Source: Eukaryota sp. TZLM1-RC (Eukaryota > Metamonada: BaSk clade). From it: a stretch of 64,000 nt of DNA. Shown here in pieces: positions 32,559-43,356 of this stretch (its first letter is position 1; each line of letters starts with the position of its first letter). The notes beneath the pieces are model-generated. The model saw only the letters and a program-made list of their open reading frames with translations. It did no database searches and was not told the origin of the DNA. Location: the NCBI GenBank assembly GCA_040285825.1, contig JAUPSS010000007.1, positions 520,501 through 584,500 on the forward strand, given 5' to 3'. The position numbers and the translations under genes were made by a program.

Positions 32559-35500
32559 TTATAGAATAATTGAGAGAGAAGGACGGTTAAATGCTATTTG
32601 TTGAAGTTTGGATTTGGTTGAATTGCTGATGTTGTGAACACCAAGACACAAATGAGTCAGGGTGGAATTTCTCTCCAGAGCACGGGCGAAATCACTAGCT
32701 GCTTCATCAGAAATATTGTTGAACCAAAGAACCAATTCAGTTAGTGTGAAATTCCTCTCCACAGCATGAGCGAGAGCACTGGCGCCTTCATAACCTATGT
32801 TGTTGTCACTAAGATTCAATTGAGTCAGAGTAGAATTGCTCTCCAATGCACGAGCCAGAGAACTAGCGCCTTCATCGGCAATGTTGTTGTCACTAAGATT
32901 CAATTGAGTCAATGTGTAATTGCTCTCCAATGCACGAGCCAGAGAACTAGCGCCTTCATCGGCAATGTTGTTGTCACTAAGATTCAATTGAGTCAATGTG
33001 TAATTGCTCTCCAAAGCACGAGCGAGAGAACTAGCGCCTTCATCGGCAATGTTGTTGTCACTAAGATTCATTTGAGTCAATGTGTAATTGCTCTCCAATG
33101 CACGAGCCAGAGAACTAGCGCCTTCATCGGCAATGTTGTTGTCACTAAGATTCAATTGAGTCAATGTGGAATTGCTCTCCAAAGCACGAGCGAGAGCAAA
33201 ATGGCGATAATAGGGATATTGAAAACACCAAGGAAAACAAGATAATTCAACTAAATATTCATTTTTGATTAGTTGAGTTGATTTAATCAGACCTTGATTA
33301 TAAAGTTTTGATGGAGATAAAGATGAATTCGACAGATTGTGCTCAGGTCCAAGCAATTGAATAAACTTCAAAGAGGGAAAATTGTGTTCAGTGATATTGG
33401 TATGAATTGCTTCATGAATTATCAATTCTTTAATGCTGCGTGAATTAACTTTAATATTGATGGGTTCTTCCAACCAAACTTCCAATCTAGCAATGGAAAG
33501 AGGCAATGGAATTTGTGCTTCTAATATTCTTGGTGAAATAAAAGAACCACCAAATGCAAAACCATCAAATACAAAACCATCGAATAACACCAGCTCTTTC
33601 AATGATGTAAGATAGCTTAAATCAGTAACCTCAATGCGATCTTTAAGCACCAACTTCACTAGTGAAGGGGGTAATTGTTCTACATTAATTGAACAATTAA
33701 GCTCCAGACATTTAAGATTTGATAAATGTGTCAGGTTTAAGGATGACCTATGAAATCCATTATATCTTGATCCTGCATCAAGCTTAATAACCTCAACATT
33801 TGGGAAAAATGACAACAATTGTGGATCATAATCACCTTTTTCATAGTAAACATCAAGTTTTTTAATTCTAGTATTACTAACACTGGGACCATTGAAAGGA
33901 AGAGATGATTGCAATTGTAAATCCCAGATATAATCATTGAGATTTAAATGCTGTGGATTTATCAATAATTCAAAACCATTGATCACTTCTTTAGCAAACT
34001 TAACCACTTTCTTGCTGATTGGACATTTGGTATAATATCGGAATTTTATATAAGGATGGTTACCAAACATGTTTTTCAAATATTGCAAATATTCAAAGTA
34101 AATTAAAATGATGAGACCACTAAACATGCTATCTAAAGGTTCTTTTGGATGATGAAAAGTCCCAAGTATTTCAGATCCAAATACTTTGACAGGTTGAGGT
34201 CGATCAATCAAATCACCTGTACCTAATTGACCTTTATCGTTCCTTCCCCAGGCCCAAACAGTGTTTTTGTTGTAGGCAAAAAGGAAGTCATGTCCTAAGG
34301 AAACATATTTTACATTGGTTAAAGCTTCGATGCATATTGGTGCTTCACTATCTACAGAAATATTTTTAAATCTACTCAACCTACCCCAAATAAAAACTTT
34401 ACCATCAGTATCAGTGGCAGCATAAATATCATCATAACTATTAATAGAAACAATATTACTCAACCCTGACACTTTAGTGGGTTTGTTAATGAAAGGAACA
34501 TCATCACCCTTGTCAAACCTCCAAACATCACCATTAAAGTCAATGACGAGCAAAGAATTAAAATCAAACAAAAAAGAACTCAATGATGGTTTGGTTGGCA
34601 AAATGTACTTGCCAACTGGAATCTCAACAAATGAAATAGTCTGAGTACAATCAGAACCATCATTTGGAAGAAAGAAGAAGTGGGCATCTGAGTCAACTGC
34701 TACGATTGAGTCCAGAGAAGCAGAAAAAAAACCAATGCTATGCAGGTTAATCCCTTGTATTGGCTTAAAAGTACCATTACCAAATTGAATCAATTTTCCT
34801 TCTACAGTCAATCCAAATGATTGTGAACTATTTGTGCTACTATAAATTTCCTTGAAAAAATAAGGGCTATTGATAAGAGTAATTCCTGATGGTATATTTA
34901 CTTCATGTTTACTCCAACCATACAACAAGCCATCAGAAGAAACGGCAAAGCAATGTTTTAAGCCAGCTGAAATAGAAATTATGTTGCTGATTGGAAATTT
35001 GACTGGTGGTTCGATTATTTCATGTCCATAAGGAAGAACTTGACCATAATCACAGCTCCCCCAAGCATAAACTTCACCAGAATAGGTGAGAAGTAGTGAG
35101 TCAAATCCACTACAGGAAATGGACTTAACCCCAACGATTCTATCCGATCGATCGGGGTAGCGTGGTAATTCTTGGTCACTTGCACAGGGGTCACCTAATG
35201 TAGGATTCCAGGAGGCACGTTGTAAAGGACATCGGTTATGTCCATGCGAGTCTGGCTGTGGACCGGGAGAGCGAGGAGGCGGGGTAGAGTCCGGAGAATA
35301 ACATGGCAAGTCTGACAGTGGACAGTGATCAAATGAGCAATCAGAGGGAGATTGTGATTCGTTATCAGCAGTGGAGGAAAGTCCTGTGGTATTTGGGGAG
35401 GAGTCATCAGACACATGAAAAAAAGATGGTGCAAAGCCATTTGGGCGTCCCCCAGGTTGAAATACAACTGGAGCATCGAGATTGTGATTGAGAGGCGTGT

Positions 35501-35585
35501 TTGGGCAGTCATGATAAGTTATCTCCTTTCCAGAACAAGAAGTGATAGTGCTTCCACCAGGTACCTTATTATGGTTTCGAACCAT
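32559..35585 (-). CDS. RCC1-repeat / leucine-rich-repeat protein
   Basis: From the ATG at 35583-35585 the product has about 1008 residues. Residues 1-140 are polar and Pro/Ser-rich. Then come RCC1-type beta-propeller repeats (GEVYAWGSCDYGQ near 170, DGLLYGWS, KVFIWGRL, TVWAWGRNDKGQLGTGD near 450), an intermediate region with irregular LRRs (SNLKCLELNC, TSLKELVLFDG), and at the C-terminus seven or more 28-residue LRRs of ribonuclease-inhibitor type (ALARALESNSTLTQLNLSDN). RCC1 and LRR blocks are both protein-binding; a role in small-GTPase or ubiquitin signalling is possible but not shown. No catalytic domain, signal peptide or membrane segment was seen. The frame is intact. Confidence 0.88.
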   Translation of the reverse strand: MVRNHNKVPGGSTITSCSGKEITYHDCPNTPLNHNLDAPVVFQPGGRPNGFAPSFFHVSDDSSPNTTGLSSTADNESQSPSDCSFDHCPLSDLPCYSPDSTPPPRSPGPQPDSHGHNRCPLQRASWNPTLGDPCASDQELPRYPDRSDRIVGVKSISCSGFDSLLLTYSGEVYAWGSCDYGQVLPYGHEIIEPPVKFPISNIISISAGLKHCFAVSSDGLLYGWSKHEVNIPSGITLINSPYFFKEIYSSTNSSQSFGLTVEGKLIQFGNGTFKPIQGINLHSIGFFSASLDSIVAVDSDAHFFFLPNDGSDCTQTISFVEIPVGKYILPTKPSLSSFLFDFNSLLVIDFNGDVWRFDKGDDVPFINKPTKVSGLSNIVSINSYDDIYAATDTDGKVFIWGRLSRFKNISVDSEAPICIEALTNVKYVSLGHDFLFAYNKNTVWAWGRNDKGQLGTGDLIDRPQPVKVFGSEILGTFHHPKEPLDSMFSGLIILIYFEYLQYLKNMFGNHPYIKFRYYTKCPISKKVVKFAKEVINGFELLINPQHLNLNDYIWDLQLQSSLPFNGPSVSNTRIKKLDVYYEKGDYDPQLLSFFPNVEVIKLDAGSRYNGFHRSSLNLTHLSNLKCLELNCSINVEQLPPSLVKLVLKDRIEVTDLSYLTSLKELVLFDGFVFDGFAFGGSFISPRILEAQIPLPLSIARLEVWLEEPINIKVNSRSIKELIIHEAIHTNITEHNFPSLKFIQLLGPEHNLSNSSLSPSKLYNQGLIKSTQLIKNEYLVELSCFPWCFQYPYYRHFALARALESNSTLTQLNLSDNNIADEGASSLARALESNYTLTQMNLSDNNIADEGASSLARALESNYTLTQLNLSDNNIADEGASSLARALESNYTLTQLNLSDNNIADEGASSLARALESNSTLTQLNLSDNNIGYEGASALAHAVERNFTLTELVLWFNNISDEAASDFARALERNSTLTHLCLGVHNISNSTKSKLQQIAFNRPSLSIIL
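32797..33194. repeat. 84-bp tandem repeats coding for LRRs
   Basis: Five units, beginning near 32797, 32881, 32965, 33049 and 33133, are almost the same at the DNA level, for example TGTTGTTGTCACTAAGATTC in each. Each encodes one 28-residue LRR. The near identity, also at third codon positions, points to recent unequal crossing-over or gene conversion, so the repeat number probably differs between strains. Confidence 0.9.
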
Positions 35586-35779
35586 TTTGGATCCAAATGC
35601 AGATAAAATCAAATTAATATGATTATGTTGAACAGTTACATATTGCAACTCAACAACAATCTTTCTTGGCTTTGAAATTCTAAAATTTATGATCCTCTTT
35701 CAAGTGCAGAAAACGTCTAAATCAAAATACAATGAATCTTTGTTTAAATTGGCCAGTTAACAGTATGCAAAATCCACTT

Positions 35780-36042
35780 TGTGCCCATTTGTATTTCTCT
35801 TTTTGGTTCACTTACTCCAACGGCTTTACGTTTTTTGGAAGACTTTGAAATGATATAAAGGGAAGAACTAGTAGAAATTTCCATAGATTGTTTTGGCAAA
35901 AAGGAATTGTATTTTCTATTTTTAAATGGATTTTGATGAAAGTTTCTGATGCTTTACTTTCGCTTGGATTTCACTATAAAAGATTTGTATCCAGTGTTTT
36001 TGTTTTTGGAGAGATGGATTTTTTAGATGTTGATTTATAGGC
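35780..36042 (+). mobile_element. LINE family F2 fragment, endonuclease tail
   Basis: The plus strand reads CPFVFLFLVHLLQRLYVF-like text, RLFWQKGIVFSIF and then VSDALLSLGFHYKRF and SSVFVFGEMDFLDVDL before TAG. It is a 260-bp tail fragment close to the 8.9 and 31.7 kb copies and abuts an F1 fragment on the other strand at 36085, so their 3' ends face each other about 45 bp apart. Confidence 0.75.
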
Positions 36043-36084
36043 TTTTATAAATTTAATGATAATCAAACAAAATTATAAATGATA

Positions 36085-36716
36085 TTTATTGAATTTGCAC
36101 ACTTAATTAAATTAACTCATTACTAATGGGACGACTATCATTGAACCAAGATTTCCTCTCCAAAATCTTGATCTGCTTGCTGTCTAGCTAAAGCTTCTCC
36201 TATTCGATTGAAAAACCGAGGTAATCTATTAATAATGGCAAATTGAATTCGACAACGCCATAAAAAAATATTAAATCTTTTCATTGGTTTTTCTTGAACC
36301 GTTTTTTGGAAGTCATTTAAAAATGTTTCTGCTTCATTTGATAATCTTCCATTTATCGAAAATGGGAATGCAATAAAAACCAGCTGTGTATTTCTATCGA
36401 CATTAGCCTCTTCAATATCTTTATCATATTTTCTATGTTTCTCATTTGCTTTAAAATCCAGCGCAGCCACAGGATTAAGTTTTCTTCTATGAACCAAAGT
36501 ATCATTTGCAACATTACATGAGAAAAAGTCAACAATAGCTTCAGAATTATCAATCCAGTCACAGTATACATCACCTCTATCATCAGCGCCAAAATTGTTC
36601 AGAAAAAGTGTTTCCTTCAGCAGAGGCTTTTTAATACACGATATTCTTGCAGTTTGTGCCATATTGAAAACAGTGTCTCTAACAGCATCATGTAATGAAG
36701 AACGATAAGTTATCAA
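36085..36716 (-). mobile_element. LINE family F1 fragment, endonuclease and 3' end
   Basis: The 192-codon frame 36138-36716 covers the endonuclease without stops (RGDVYCDWIDN, IVDFFSC, LDFKANEKHRKY), followed by the family 3' terminus at 36085. It is cut on the 5' side at about 36716. Confidence 0.88.
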
Positions 36717-36959
36717 CCATGGTGGTAAAATTGAACCACATGGTGGTATCCGATTATTGCTTCAAATATAGTCTTACCCTGTTTTGCATTCACCTTCTGG
36801 ACATTTGCAAAATCAAGTGTAATTTAGTGTGTTTCCTGGCGGAATAAGTAATTGTTTTCAAAACAATTATGTAAACAGATATTTTAACGGTTGTATTATC
36901 AAAAGAGCTTAATGCTACGACAATTCAACATTGTTTAATCCAACTACTCCACTACCAGT

Positions 36960-37550
36960 GGTCAATATTTCAAAAAGACACTGAACAACCAGCATAAAGC
37001 ACAGAAGTACATGATCTTACTAAACAGCCGTCTGAGATGCTCCAAGAGCGTTTTGAAGGCGACAACAAAATATTCTTTACACATACGATTGTTTGAACCG
37101 GCAACAACATGCAATTAGAGGATGAGGATTCTGGCTCAAGAACAACTGATGAAAGCTTCAGTACAGAAATCACAATCTTTTTTCATTACCAAGCAGCCGT
37201 TTGGAAGCTCCGCGAGCGTGTTAAAAACAGACAGCAACTTTTGTATGTGAAGAGAAATGTGAACAACTTCTGTCTGTCAAGTCAAATTGAACAGAAACAG
37301 AATGTTTATGAGAGTTGAACTAATTTGTCTATAAATGGATTTTCCAAATGATGAGTTTATCAATGGAACAGTGTTTTCTAGAGTAAACACAGAAGAGGGT
37401 ACAAGGTAGAGCAGTTCGATATAATGGGTACGAAAGCAATAGAAGGGCCTGCACCGTGGAAAGGGAAGTTTTCAACAGTCGTGATGGAGAGGAAAGAACT
37501 TTGATGTATGGGGTAGAGAAAAACAACAGCAGAGGCAATAGAATTACTTT
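36960..37550 (+). repeat. dispersed repeat family D, copy 2
   Basis: The counterpart of 21100-21797. Here the plus-strand frame 37109-37318 (69 codons) is open and contains FHYQAAVWKLRERVKNRQ and VKRNVNNFCLSSQIEQKQN. Upstream is LTKQPSEMLQERFEG and downstream QFDIMGTKAIEGPAPWKGKF and VVMERKEL. It shares the 170-bp-spaced internal repeat with copy 1. The protein family is unknown. Confidence 0.65.
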
Positions 37551-37957
37551 TTTTTGTTATTTAGCAATTATTTGTGTATTTAATTAACTCAATTCTTGGT
37601 TAATTGAAAACATTTTCATTAAATAGTTTGAATCAATTCAACTCATAAGATTACTTTACATTTGTTCATACATTATTGAGCACTTTATGAATTCAGTTCA
37701 TGTAATACTGTAAACCTATTCTTCAAAAACAAGACAGCTGAATTGATTCTTGTCTCACTAATATCTGTGGATGGCATATTACCATTGATTCCGTCTATAT
37801 GGAACTATAGAATTTCATATTCCAAATGTTGGAAATTCTATACGGTATCCGTGGTCCAAAACTGACCTGACTGTGCAGTGTGTTTAACAAACATTATCTT
37901 CACAACATAACACTACATAAAATTATTTATTACTTATAAACATTGAATTAACGAAAA
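37551..37957. other. intergenic region, no gene seen
   Basis: AT-rich sequence after repeat D and before the 3' end of the acyl-CoA synthetase gene. An inverted repeat, TATGGAACTATAGAATTTC against GAAATTCTATACGGTATCC, lies near 37797-37850 and could be a small hairpin or a transposon end. Confidence 0.45.
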
Positions 37958-39970
37958 TTATTCACCCTTCTCCACTGCACAGCAAATAGGCAACTGTACC
38001 TCATAACCACTTAGTCCACGTTGTAAATCTTGAATAATATCATTATATTTGTTCAATACTGCTCCTCTTTTAATCTTTTGACTAGGAGTTAACAAATTAT
38101 TATCCAGGCTAAACCCTTCTCTACTGATATAAAGTGCTCCCACCTGTTCAAAGGCCCGAAGCTTATTCTCCTGGGCAATCTGTTTAAACTCTTCTTTAAC
38201 CAATTTCTCCATCTCCAACCACTGATCAGGATCGTTCTTTTCAGGTAAATGTTCAGGCAGAACGGAAACGATAGCTACCAATTTGGAGCAACCTCCAACA
38301 AGAAGAACATGCTCCACATAAGCCGCACGTGTGTACATCTCAGTGAGAGGAGTTAGCTTGATGAACTCACCATGGGGAGCTTTAATGATTGTACTTTTAC
38401 GATCAATAAGTACTAATCTTTGCTTATGGTCAAGCATGCCAATATCACCAGTTCTGTACCACTTCCTCCCATCAATCTCAACAAACGCATCACGAGTCTT
38501 TTCTTCATCCTTATAATACCCTTGGAACACTGGAGGGCCGCTAAACAAAACCTCTCCCCTTGCGTAAGGTTCGTCTTTAGTTGTGTATCCAAGCTCGGGA
38601 GCGTCCAACAATTTCATCTCAACTGAACCCAAAGGATAACCAACATTACCATTCTTATCACCATCCCCCAGTCTCTCCACACAACCAGCTGATGAGGTTT
38701 CGGAACACGCATAACCTGAACCTATCGGACAGCACATCAATGCCTCCAACGTAGTCTGCATTTCAGGATTTAAAGCAGCACTACCACTGAAAGCTGCTCT
38801 TAAACGACCTCCAAACTTGGCAGCCAAACCTTTCTTGAACAAGAGCTTATCTAGTAGAGGAGTGGAGCGACCACTACGCAATCTACGTAGTTTTCTTTTA
38901 AATGAGGGTTTAAATAACAAAGTCTTTAATACAGAAAGGGACTGGATATTCTTAACAGCGGCGTTATAAATCTTCTCATAGACTCTGGGGACACCTAAAA
39001 ACATTGTGGGTTTAAATAAACCTACATCATCTAACAGAGTAGCAATGTCACCACTGTAATAAGCCAGACAGGCTCCAATTGACAACAAGGCATGCTCACA
39101 CGCACGCTGGAACACGTGGGCAAGAGGCAAATAGCTCAAAACCACATCTTGGAATTCAGGGTGAGGAAGGTCTGGTAACATGCACAAGAGGCCAGCAGCT
39201 CCAGCTTGGAGGTTGTGGTGAGTGATCATGGCACCCTTTGGCGCTCCCATTGTTCCGGAAGTGAAAATGATAGTAGCGAGGTCATCAGGAGAAACGTTGG
39301 CAGGGAAAACTGGCTGGGACTCACAGGCCAAGTGTTCGATCTCAGATAGAAGATGAGTGAAAACTCCATTGTTTTGGTCTTCACCAGGGTTGGGGTTATC
39401 GTTGCTCTTTTGAATTTCAACAAGATTTGATATTCTACAATTTTCCTTTTCCTTCCAGAAATACTTTTCTGAAGACGTGTCGTCAAAGCCAATAATGTGT
39501 TGAATGGAAGGGACCGATGAAGCGATTGCAGAAGTCATGTTGAATCGTTTCTGATGGATAAAGAGTGCTTTGAGTTCAGAGACTTTACAAACATGTAGAA
39601 CCTCTTCTAAAGGAACACTCTCGTAGACAGGAACCAGAACAATGCCTTGGCGATGACACGCCAAATCAGTCATGAGCCATTCTGGACGGGAAGGAGAAGT
39701 AATTCCAACAAAATCACCTTGACGAAGACCTAGATTGTGGAGAGCAGAGGCAATACGTTCAACTCTCTCAAAGACTTCTTCATATGAGTAGAAGATGGTA
39801 CCAACTAGTTCTTCCTCGCCATTTCCTACATCCTTAAGGAGGCGTCGTCCAAGACAATCTCGTTCTTTGTAAAGTTCAACACTAACACGAAAGCTCTCAA
39901 AGAGCGACGAGCGGTAGGAGGGTATATTACCTGCACGAAGTGTTTTGAGATCTTCGTATCTATCTACCAT
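37958..39970 (-). CDS. long-chain-fatty-acid--CoA ligase (acyl-CoA synthetase)
   Basis: The 670-residue single-exon product matches eukaryotic long-chain acyl-CoA synthetases in length and motif order. It activates fatty acids with ATP and CoA for lipid synthesis or breakdown, usually at ER or peroxisomal membranes. The P-loop-like AMP-binding motif IIFTSGTMGAPKGAM is at about residues 230-246, the LSYLPLAHVFQR block near 280, GSGYACSETSSAG near 427, and YRTGDIGMLD with the catalytic Asp near 512, followed by DRKSTIIKAPHGEFIKL. All expected motifs are present and the frame is intact. ATG at 39968-39970 gives the expected N-terminus. Confidence 0.95.
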   Translation of the reverse strand: MVDRYEDLKTLRAGNIPSYRSSLFESFRVSVELYKERDCLGRRLLKDVGNGEEELVGTIFYSYEEVFERVERIASALHNLGLRQGDFVGITSPSRPEWLMTDLACHRQGIVLVPVYESVPLEEVLHVCKVSELKALFIHQKRFNMTSAIASSVPSIQHIIGFDDTSSEKYFWKEKENCRISNLVEIQKSNDNPNPGEDQNNGVFTHLLSEIEHLACESQPVFPANVSPDDLATIIFTSGTMGAPKGAMITHHNLQAGAAGLLCMLPDLPHPEFQDVVLSYLPLAHVFQRACEHALLSIGACLAYYSGDIATLLDDVGLFKPTMFLGVPRVYEKIYNAAVKNIQSLSVLKTLLFKPSFKRKLRRLRSGRSTPLLDKLLFKKGLAAKFGGRLRAAFSGSAALNPEMQTTLEALMCCPIGSGYACSETSSAGCVERLGDGDKNGNVGYPLGSVEMKLLDAPELGYTTKDEPYARGEVLFSGPPVFQGYYKDEEKTRDAFVEIDGRKWYRTGDIGMLDHKQRLVLIDRKSTIIKAPHGEFIKLTPLTEMYTRAAYVEHVLLVGGCSKLVAIVSVLPEHLPEKNDPDQWLEMEKLVKEEFKQIAQENKLRAFEQVGALYISREGFSLDNNLLTPSQKIKRGAVLNKYNDIIQDLQRGLSGYEVQLPICCAVEKGE

Positions 39971-40051
39971 TGTGATGACGTGATATCGATGTGAGGTGGG
40001 AAAGTTTAGACGAAATTGTCAGGTTTTGAAGAGATTTTTATATTTTCATGA

Positions 40052-40079
40052 GGTCATCATCACGTCATCATCACGTCAT
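40052..40079 (-). promoter_or_regulatory. tandem TGACG motifs upstream of the acyl-CoA synthetase gene
   Basis: On the minus strand three copies of TGATGACG/TGACGTG follow each other about 85-110 bp before the start codon of the acyl-CoA synthetase, and another lies within 15 bp of it (39972-39980). TGACGT is the half site of bZIP (CREB/ATF-like) factors. The role is inferred only from the repeat and its position. Confidence 0.35.
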
Positions 40080-40477
40080 ATTATATTTATATCATTGTGA
40101 TTGCTCTTTCACTGTGCTGAATCATAAAACATGCTCCATTGAAGACGAGTACAAACTATCCTCCAGTTGGTTTTCTGAAACCAATAAGCATACCAGCGCT
40201 GATTTCGAAGTTCTTCCCATGCAGAGACATGTGGCACTTCTTCTGTACAGTAACAAGTGTAACCGTGCCTATAAACATTGCACATACATTATTTGGGATG
40301 TTTGAAATAACATTGAATGACGTTGATTTGTGATCACCAATGTAGATGAAACAAGAATTGGCGATAAACATCGACAAACAAAATAAACTGACAAACCATG
40401 CGAAAGCAAAAAAAAAGACAAAATGCGATAAACGTGTTTTATTCAAAATAAATAAACAAATAGATAAATAAACAAAA

Positions 40478-41685
40478 CTAGACACCTATAATATTCATTA
40501 GCAATGGGTTTGATGAACTTCCTGCAAAAAGACCAAAATTCAAGAAAGCAGTCAAGAGAGTTCCACAGACTCCTGTATGAGACGTAGAACGATCGGCCGT
40601 ATCTGAACCAATCATCATAGCAGTAGTGGACGTATAACCATTAGTAGCAGAGAAGAAGAACATAATTACAAAGGGCAAGTACCAAGTTCCAATAATAGGT
40701 GGAGTTAATGCACAAAATGCAAATAAGGGAATGAACACAACTCTACTCAAGGCAAGTGTCACATAAAGAGGTACGTTCTTACATGGAAGATAGGCTGGTA
40801 GAGATCTACCAATGAAATCACCAATCATGAACATATTAGACAGCAAAACCTCATACCAGCCAGTAAAGTCATCAACAAATGGTCCTTCCTTGGAAGTAAT
40901 TTTGCCGGTTAAACCAGGGAAGAGCATGAGAGTGATAGTAAAGGTAAGGAAAACTAGAATTCCGTCTCTGGATATTGTTCTTAAACAAGTCAACAAACTT
41001 GAATCCTGAAGCGGCTTTTGTTCCTCCACTACCAGCAGTTTATCCTCGCTATCAGCTGAGTCAGTAAGTTGCTTGAATCTGGGGAGTTTGATCATGATTA
41101 AAAAGAAAATAACACATAAAAATGATAAAATTCCTTCAGTGAAAAAGAAAAGAAAGGCAGATTTCACAAAGTCAGTGGGCATGAAAAACTTGGTAATCAC
41201 TCTTAATGCTTAAATAAGAAAGGTAAAATACACAAACCTCCTGCAACAAGTCCAGCATAGCCATTACCAACCATGACACCTTGGCTCATTCTCGAAGATA
41301 TAGAAATCGCAAGGGAGAAGACCAGTGCGGAGAGGATACCGTTAAAGATTCCAGCTACAAAAGCTGAGGTGACAATGAGGTTAGCTTCAAGAGAGTCGCT
41401 GATGTTGAGAATGTTGAGAATGGGAATGGAGCACAAGCAGATAAAGTACATGAAGAAACCAAAAACAATCGTGAAATTACGGGGAACCTTCTTGCTGATG
41501 AACACCATAAGGAGCATAAAGGAAAGATTGGACCGCTGATACCAAGCTGGCACAGATGAAATAAGCTCAGGATGTTCGAGAAACTTCCAGTAATCTACCA
41601 CAGAAACAAAGGCATTGAACGGACTAAGAAGACAGCATCCCAAAAGGATGAATGTGATGTAGATGAATGTATCTTTCTGTGGCAT
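40478..41685 (-). CDS. equilibrative nucleoside transporter (ENT/SLC29 family), one intron
   Basis: Two exons, 41238-41685 and 40478-41199, separated by a 38-nt intron (41200-41237, GTTTGT...GAG), give a product of about 389 residues. It is a polytopic membrane protein with the ENT marks: LLGCCLLSPFNAFVSVVDYW in the first membrane helix, GNGYAGLVAG at the exon junction, a charged central loop (KQLTDSADSEDK), and in the C-terminal half RVVFIPLFAFC, FFFSATNGYTSTTAMM and GVCGTLLTAFLNFGLFAGS. ENTs move nucleosides across plasma or vacuolar membranes. Splicing joins the two open frames exactly; without it exon 1 would stop at TAA after a few codons. Confidence 0.9.
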
Positions 41686-41689
41686 CAGC

Positions 41690-42360
41690 TAATAGTGTAT
41701 TGATATAGTGAAGATGCTTTTCCAACCAATTGACAGCATGTGTGAATTTCTGGCATCAATTCTGTCACACCATTAAACCCATCAGTTGAAAGCTAATCTG
41801 CCCACTTCCTGGTTTTGTTGATTCAGTAGTTGTTTTCTTGATGACAGAATCCTAAAAAACAACAATCAAAATAGAAACAGTATATGTGCATCTCAACACA
41901 TTTTTAGTTGAGGAATTTAACTATTCAGAAGATTTATTTGACAGATACCTGTTTGCAAAAACACAAATTCTATTTAGAGGACATCAACAATACAAACGTA
42001 AACTGAATTTGATTGAATTAGGTGACCAACAAATAATTCATGATAGAAGAAAATTCAAATTCTATAAATGTAAAGAATGTTTCTCCTAATTATTTCCAAA
42101 TTTCTGTATTTGTTGTGAGTAATTTTGAATCATGTGGTAAATCCAGTTTCGGAATCTTTTCCCATCAATTTATTGAAAATCCAAAACATCTTCCACCAAT
42201 CGTGGAATACGGGTGGATTGTGTGACATGAACATCTTTTTAGTGATCACGTCTTACATTGTGATTATAATTAATTCAACTATTTCCATTAATTGTCAATA
42301 ATAGAATTTTTTATAAAACCATTCATTTTTTCCCAATTTAACTAATTTCAATCAACTTCT
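41690..42360. other. intergenic region, no gene identified
   Basis: A plus-strand frame at 41886-42089 (up to 67 codons, ending FYKCKECFS) has a Cys pair but no recognised relative. Nothing else was found. Confidence 0.4.
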
Positions 42361-42990
42361 AAATAGTCCATTTCTCCTGAAACAAAACGACTGGATGCAA
42401 ATCTCTCAAACTGAGATCCAAGAGACGAAAAAGCAGCAGAAACCATCTTCAACATCCTTTGAATAAATAGAAAACACAATACTATTTTGCCAACACAATT
42501 TGTTAAAATTTCTATTAATCGTTCTCTTTACAATCATTTCAAAATCATCCAAAAAACGTATAGCCGTTGGTGCAAGTGAACCAAATAGAGAAAATACAAA
42601 TGGAAACAAATTGTATTTTGCATGCTGTTGGTTTTACAATTTGCACAAAGGTTCATTGTATTTCTTTGACTTTGAGATTTTGAGCATTTGAAGGAGGATT
42701 ATGAATTACAAAATCAGTAAGCCTTTCATTTGAGGCATTACAAGGATCAACAGACATAACATCCAATAAAATGAAGATTTTATCCCATCCAGGTAATATA
42801 ACATCACGTGTATTGTTTTTATGAAAATTATCTGCAGTATCAAACATATTTGACAACAGAGGTTCCAAATAAGATTCAATTCTGTGAAACTTACACATAC
42901 AATGTAATTGGTACCTAACAACATCATGAACCTTGCTTCTAAAAGTAATAAAATGTTAACAATTTAACAAATGATTAATTTTAATTCTTC
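42361..42990 (-). mobile_element. LINE family F2 fragment
   Basis: The minus strand reads TFRSKVHDVVRYQLHCMCKF, YLEPLLSNMFDTADNF, then LLDVMSVDPCNASNERL (endonuclease), and PFVFSLFGSLAPTAIRFLDD and NKLCWQNSIVFSIYS (tail) in the correct order. Two frameshifts separate the blocks. It faces the nucleoside transporter gene. Confidence 0.75.
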
Positions 42991-43356
42991 AATTACATTT
43001 ACAAATTCAATTATGTGATTTAATTTTGAGGCCAAATTTATTAACGAAGTCTTATATTCAAAGTCCAAGCAGAGTCAGTTGGGATAGTGCCACAAATTTG
43101 GGGAATAATTGCTACTAATGAGGGAGACGTACTATCACACATATCGTGTAAAAATTTGCAAAAGAATTCTTTTTGCTTTCCAAGCTTTGTCTTACATCAA
43201 AATTCAAGCTTTCAAAAAATCTTTGACACGTTTTGCTGAAATTCGTTACATCAACACTGCAAATAAAAAACAACAACAAACCCTACATGTAAACATTAAC
43301 AAAAAGGGGGTAGTTTGAATATGATTGATCAAATCCAGAATTCAATAACCCCATGA

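Noticed and set aside
32766-33245. A 159-codon plus-strand frame opposite the LRR repeats
   Set aside because: Its repetitive text is only the antisense reading of the 84-bp LRR units.
36720-36800. A possible tRNA-like hairpin region
   Set aside because: No cloverleaf with proper A and B boxes could be drawn.
43051-43140. A short plus-strand block resembling IVPRRFGLCATNE of F1
   Set aside because: The match (IVPQIWGIIATNE) is too short and isolated to call another element, though it may be old LINE debris.
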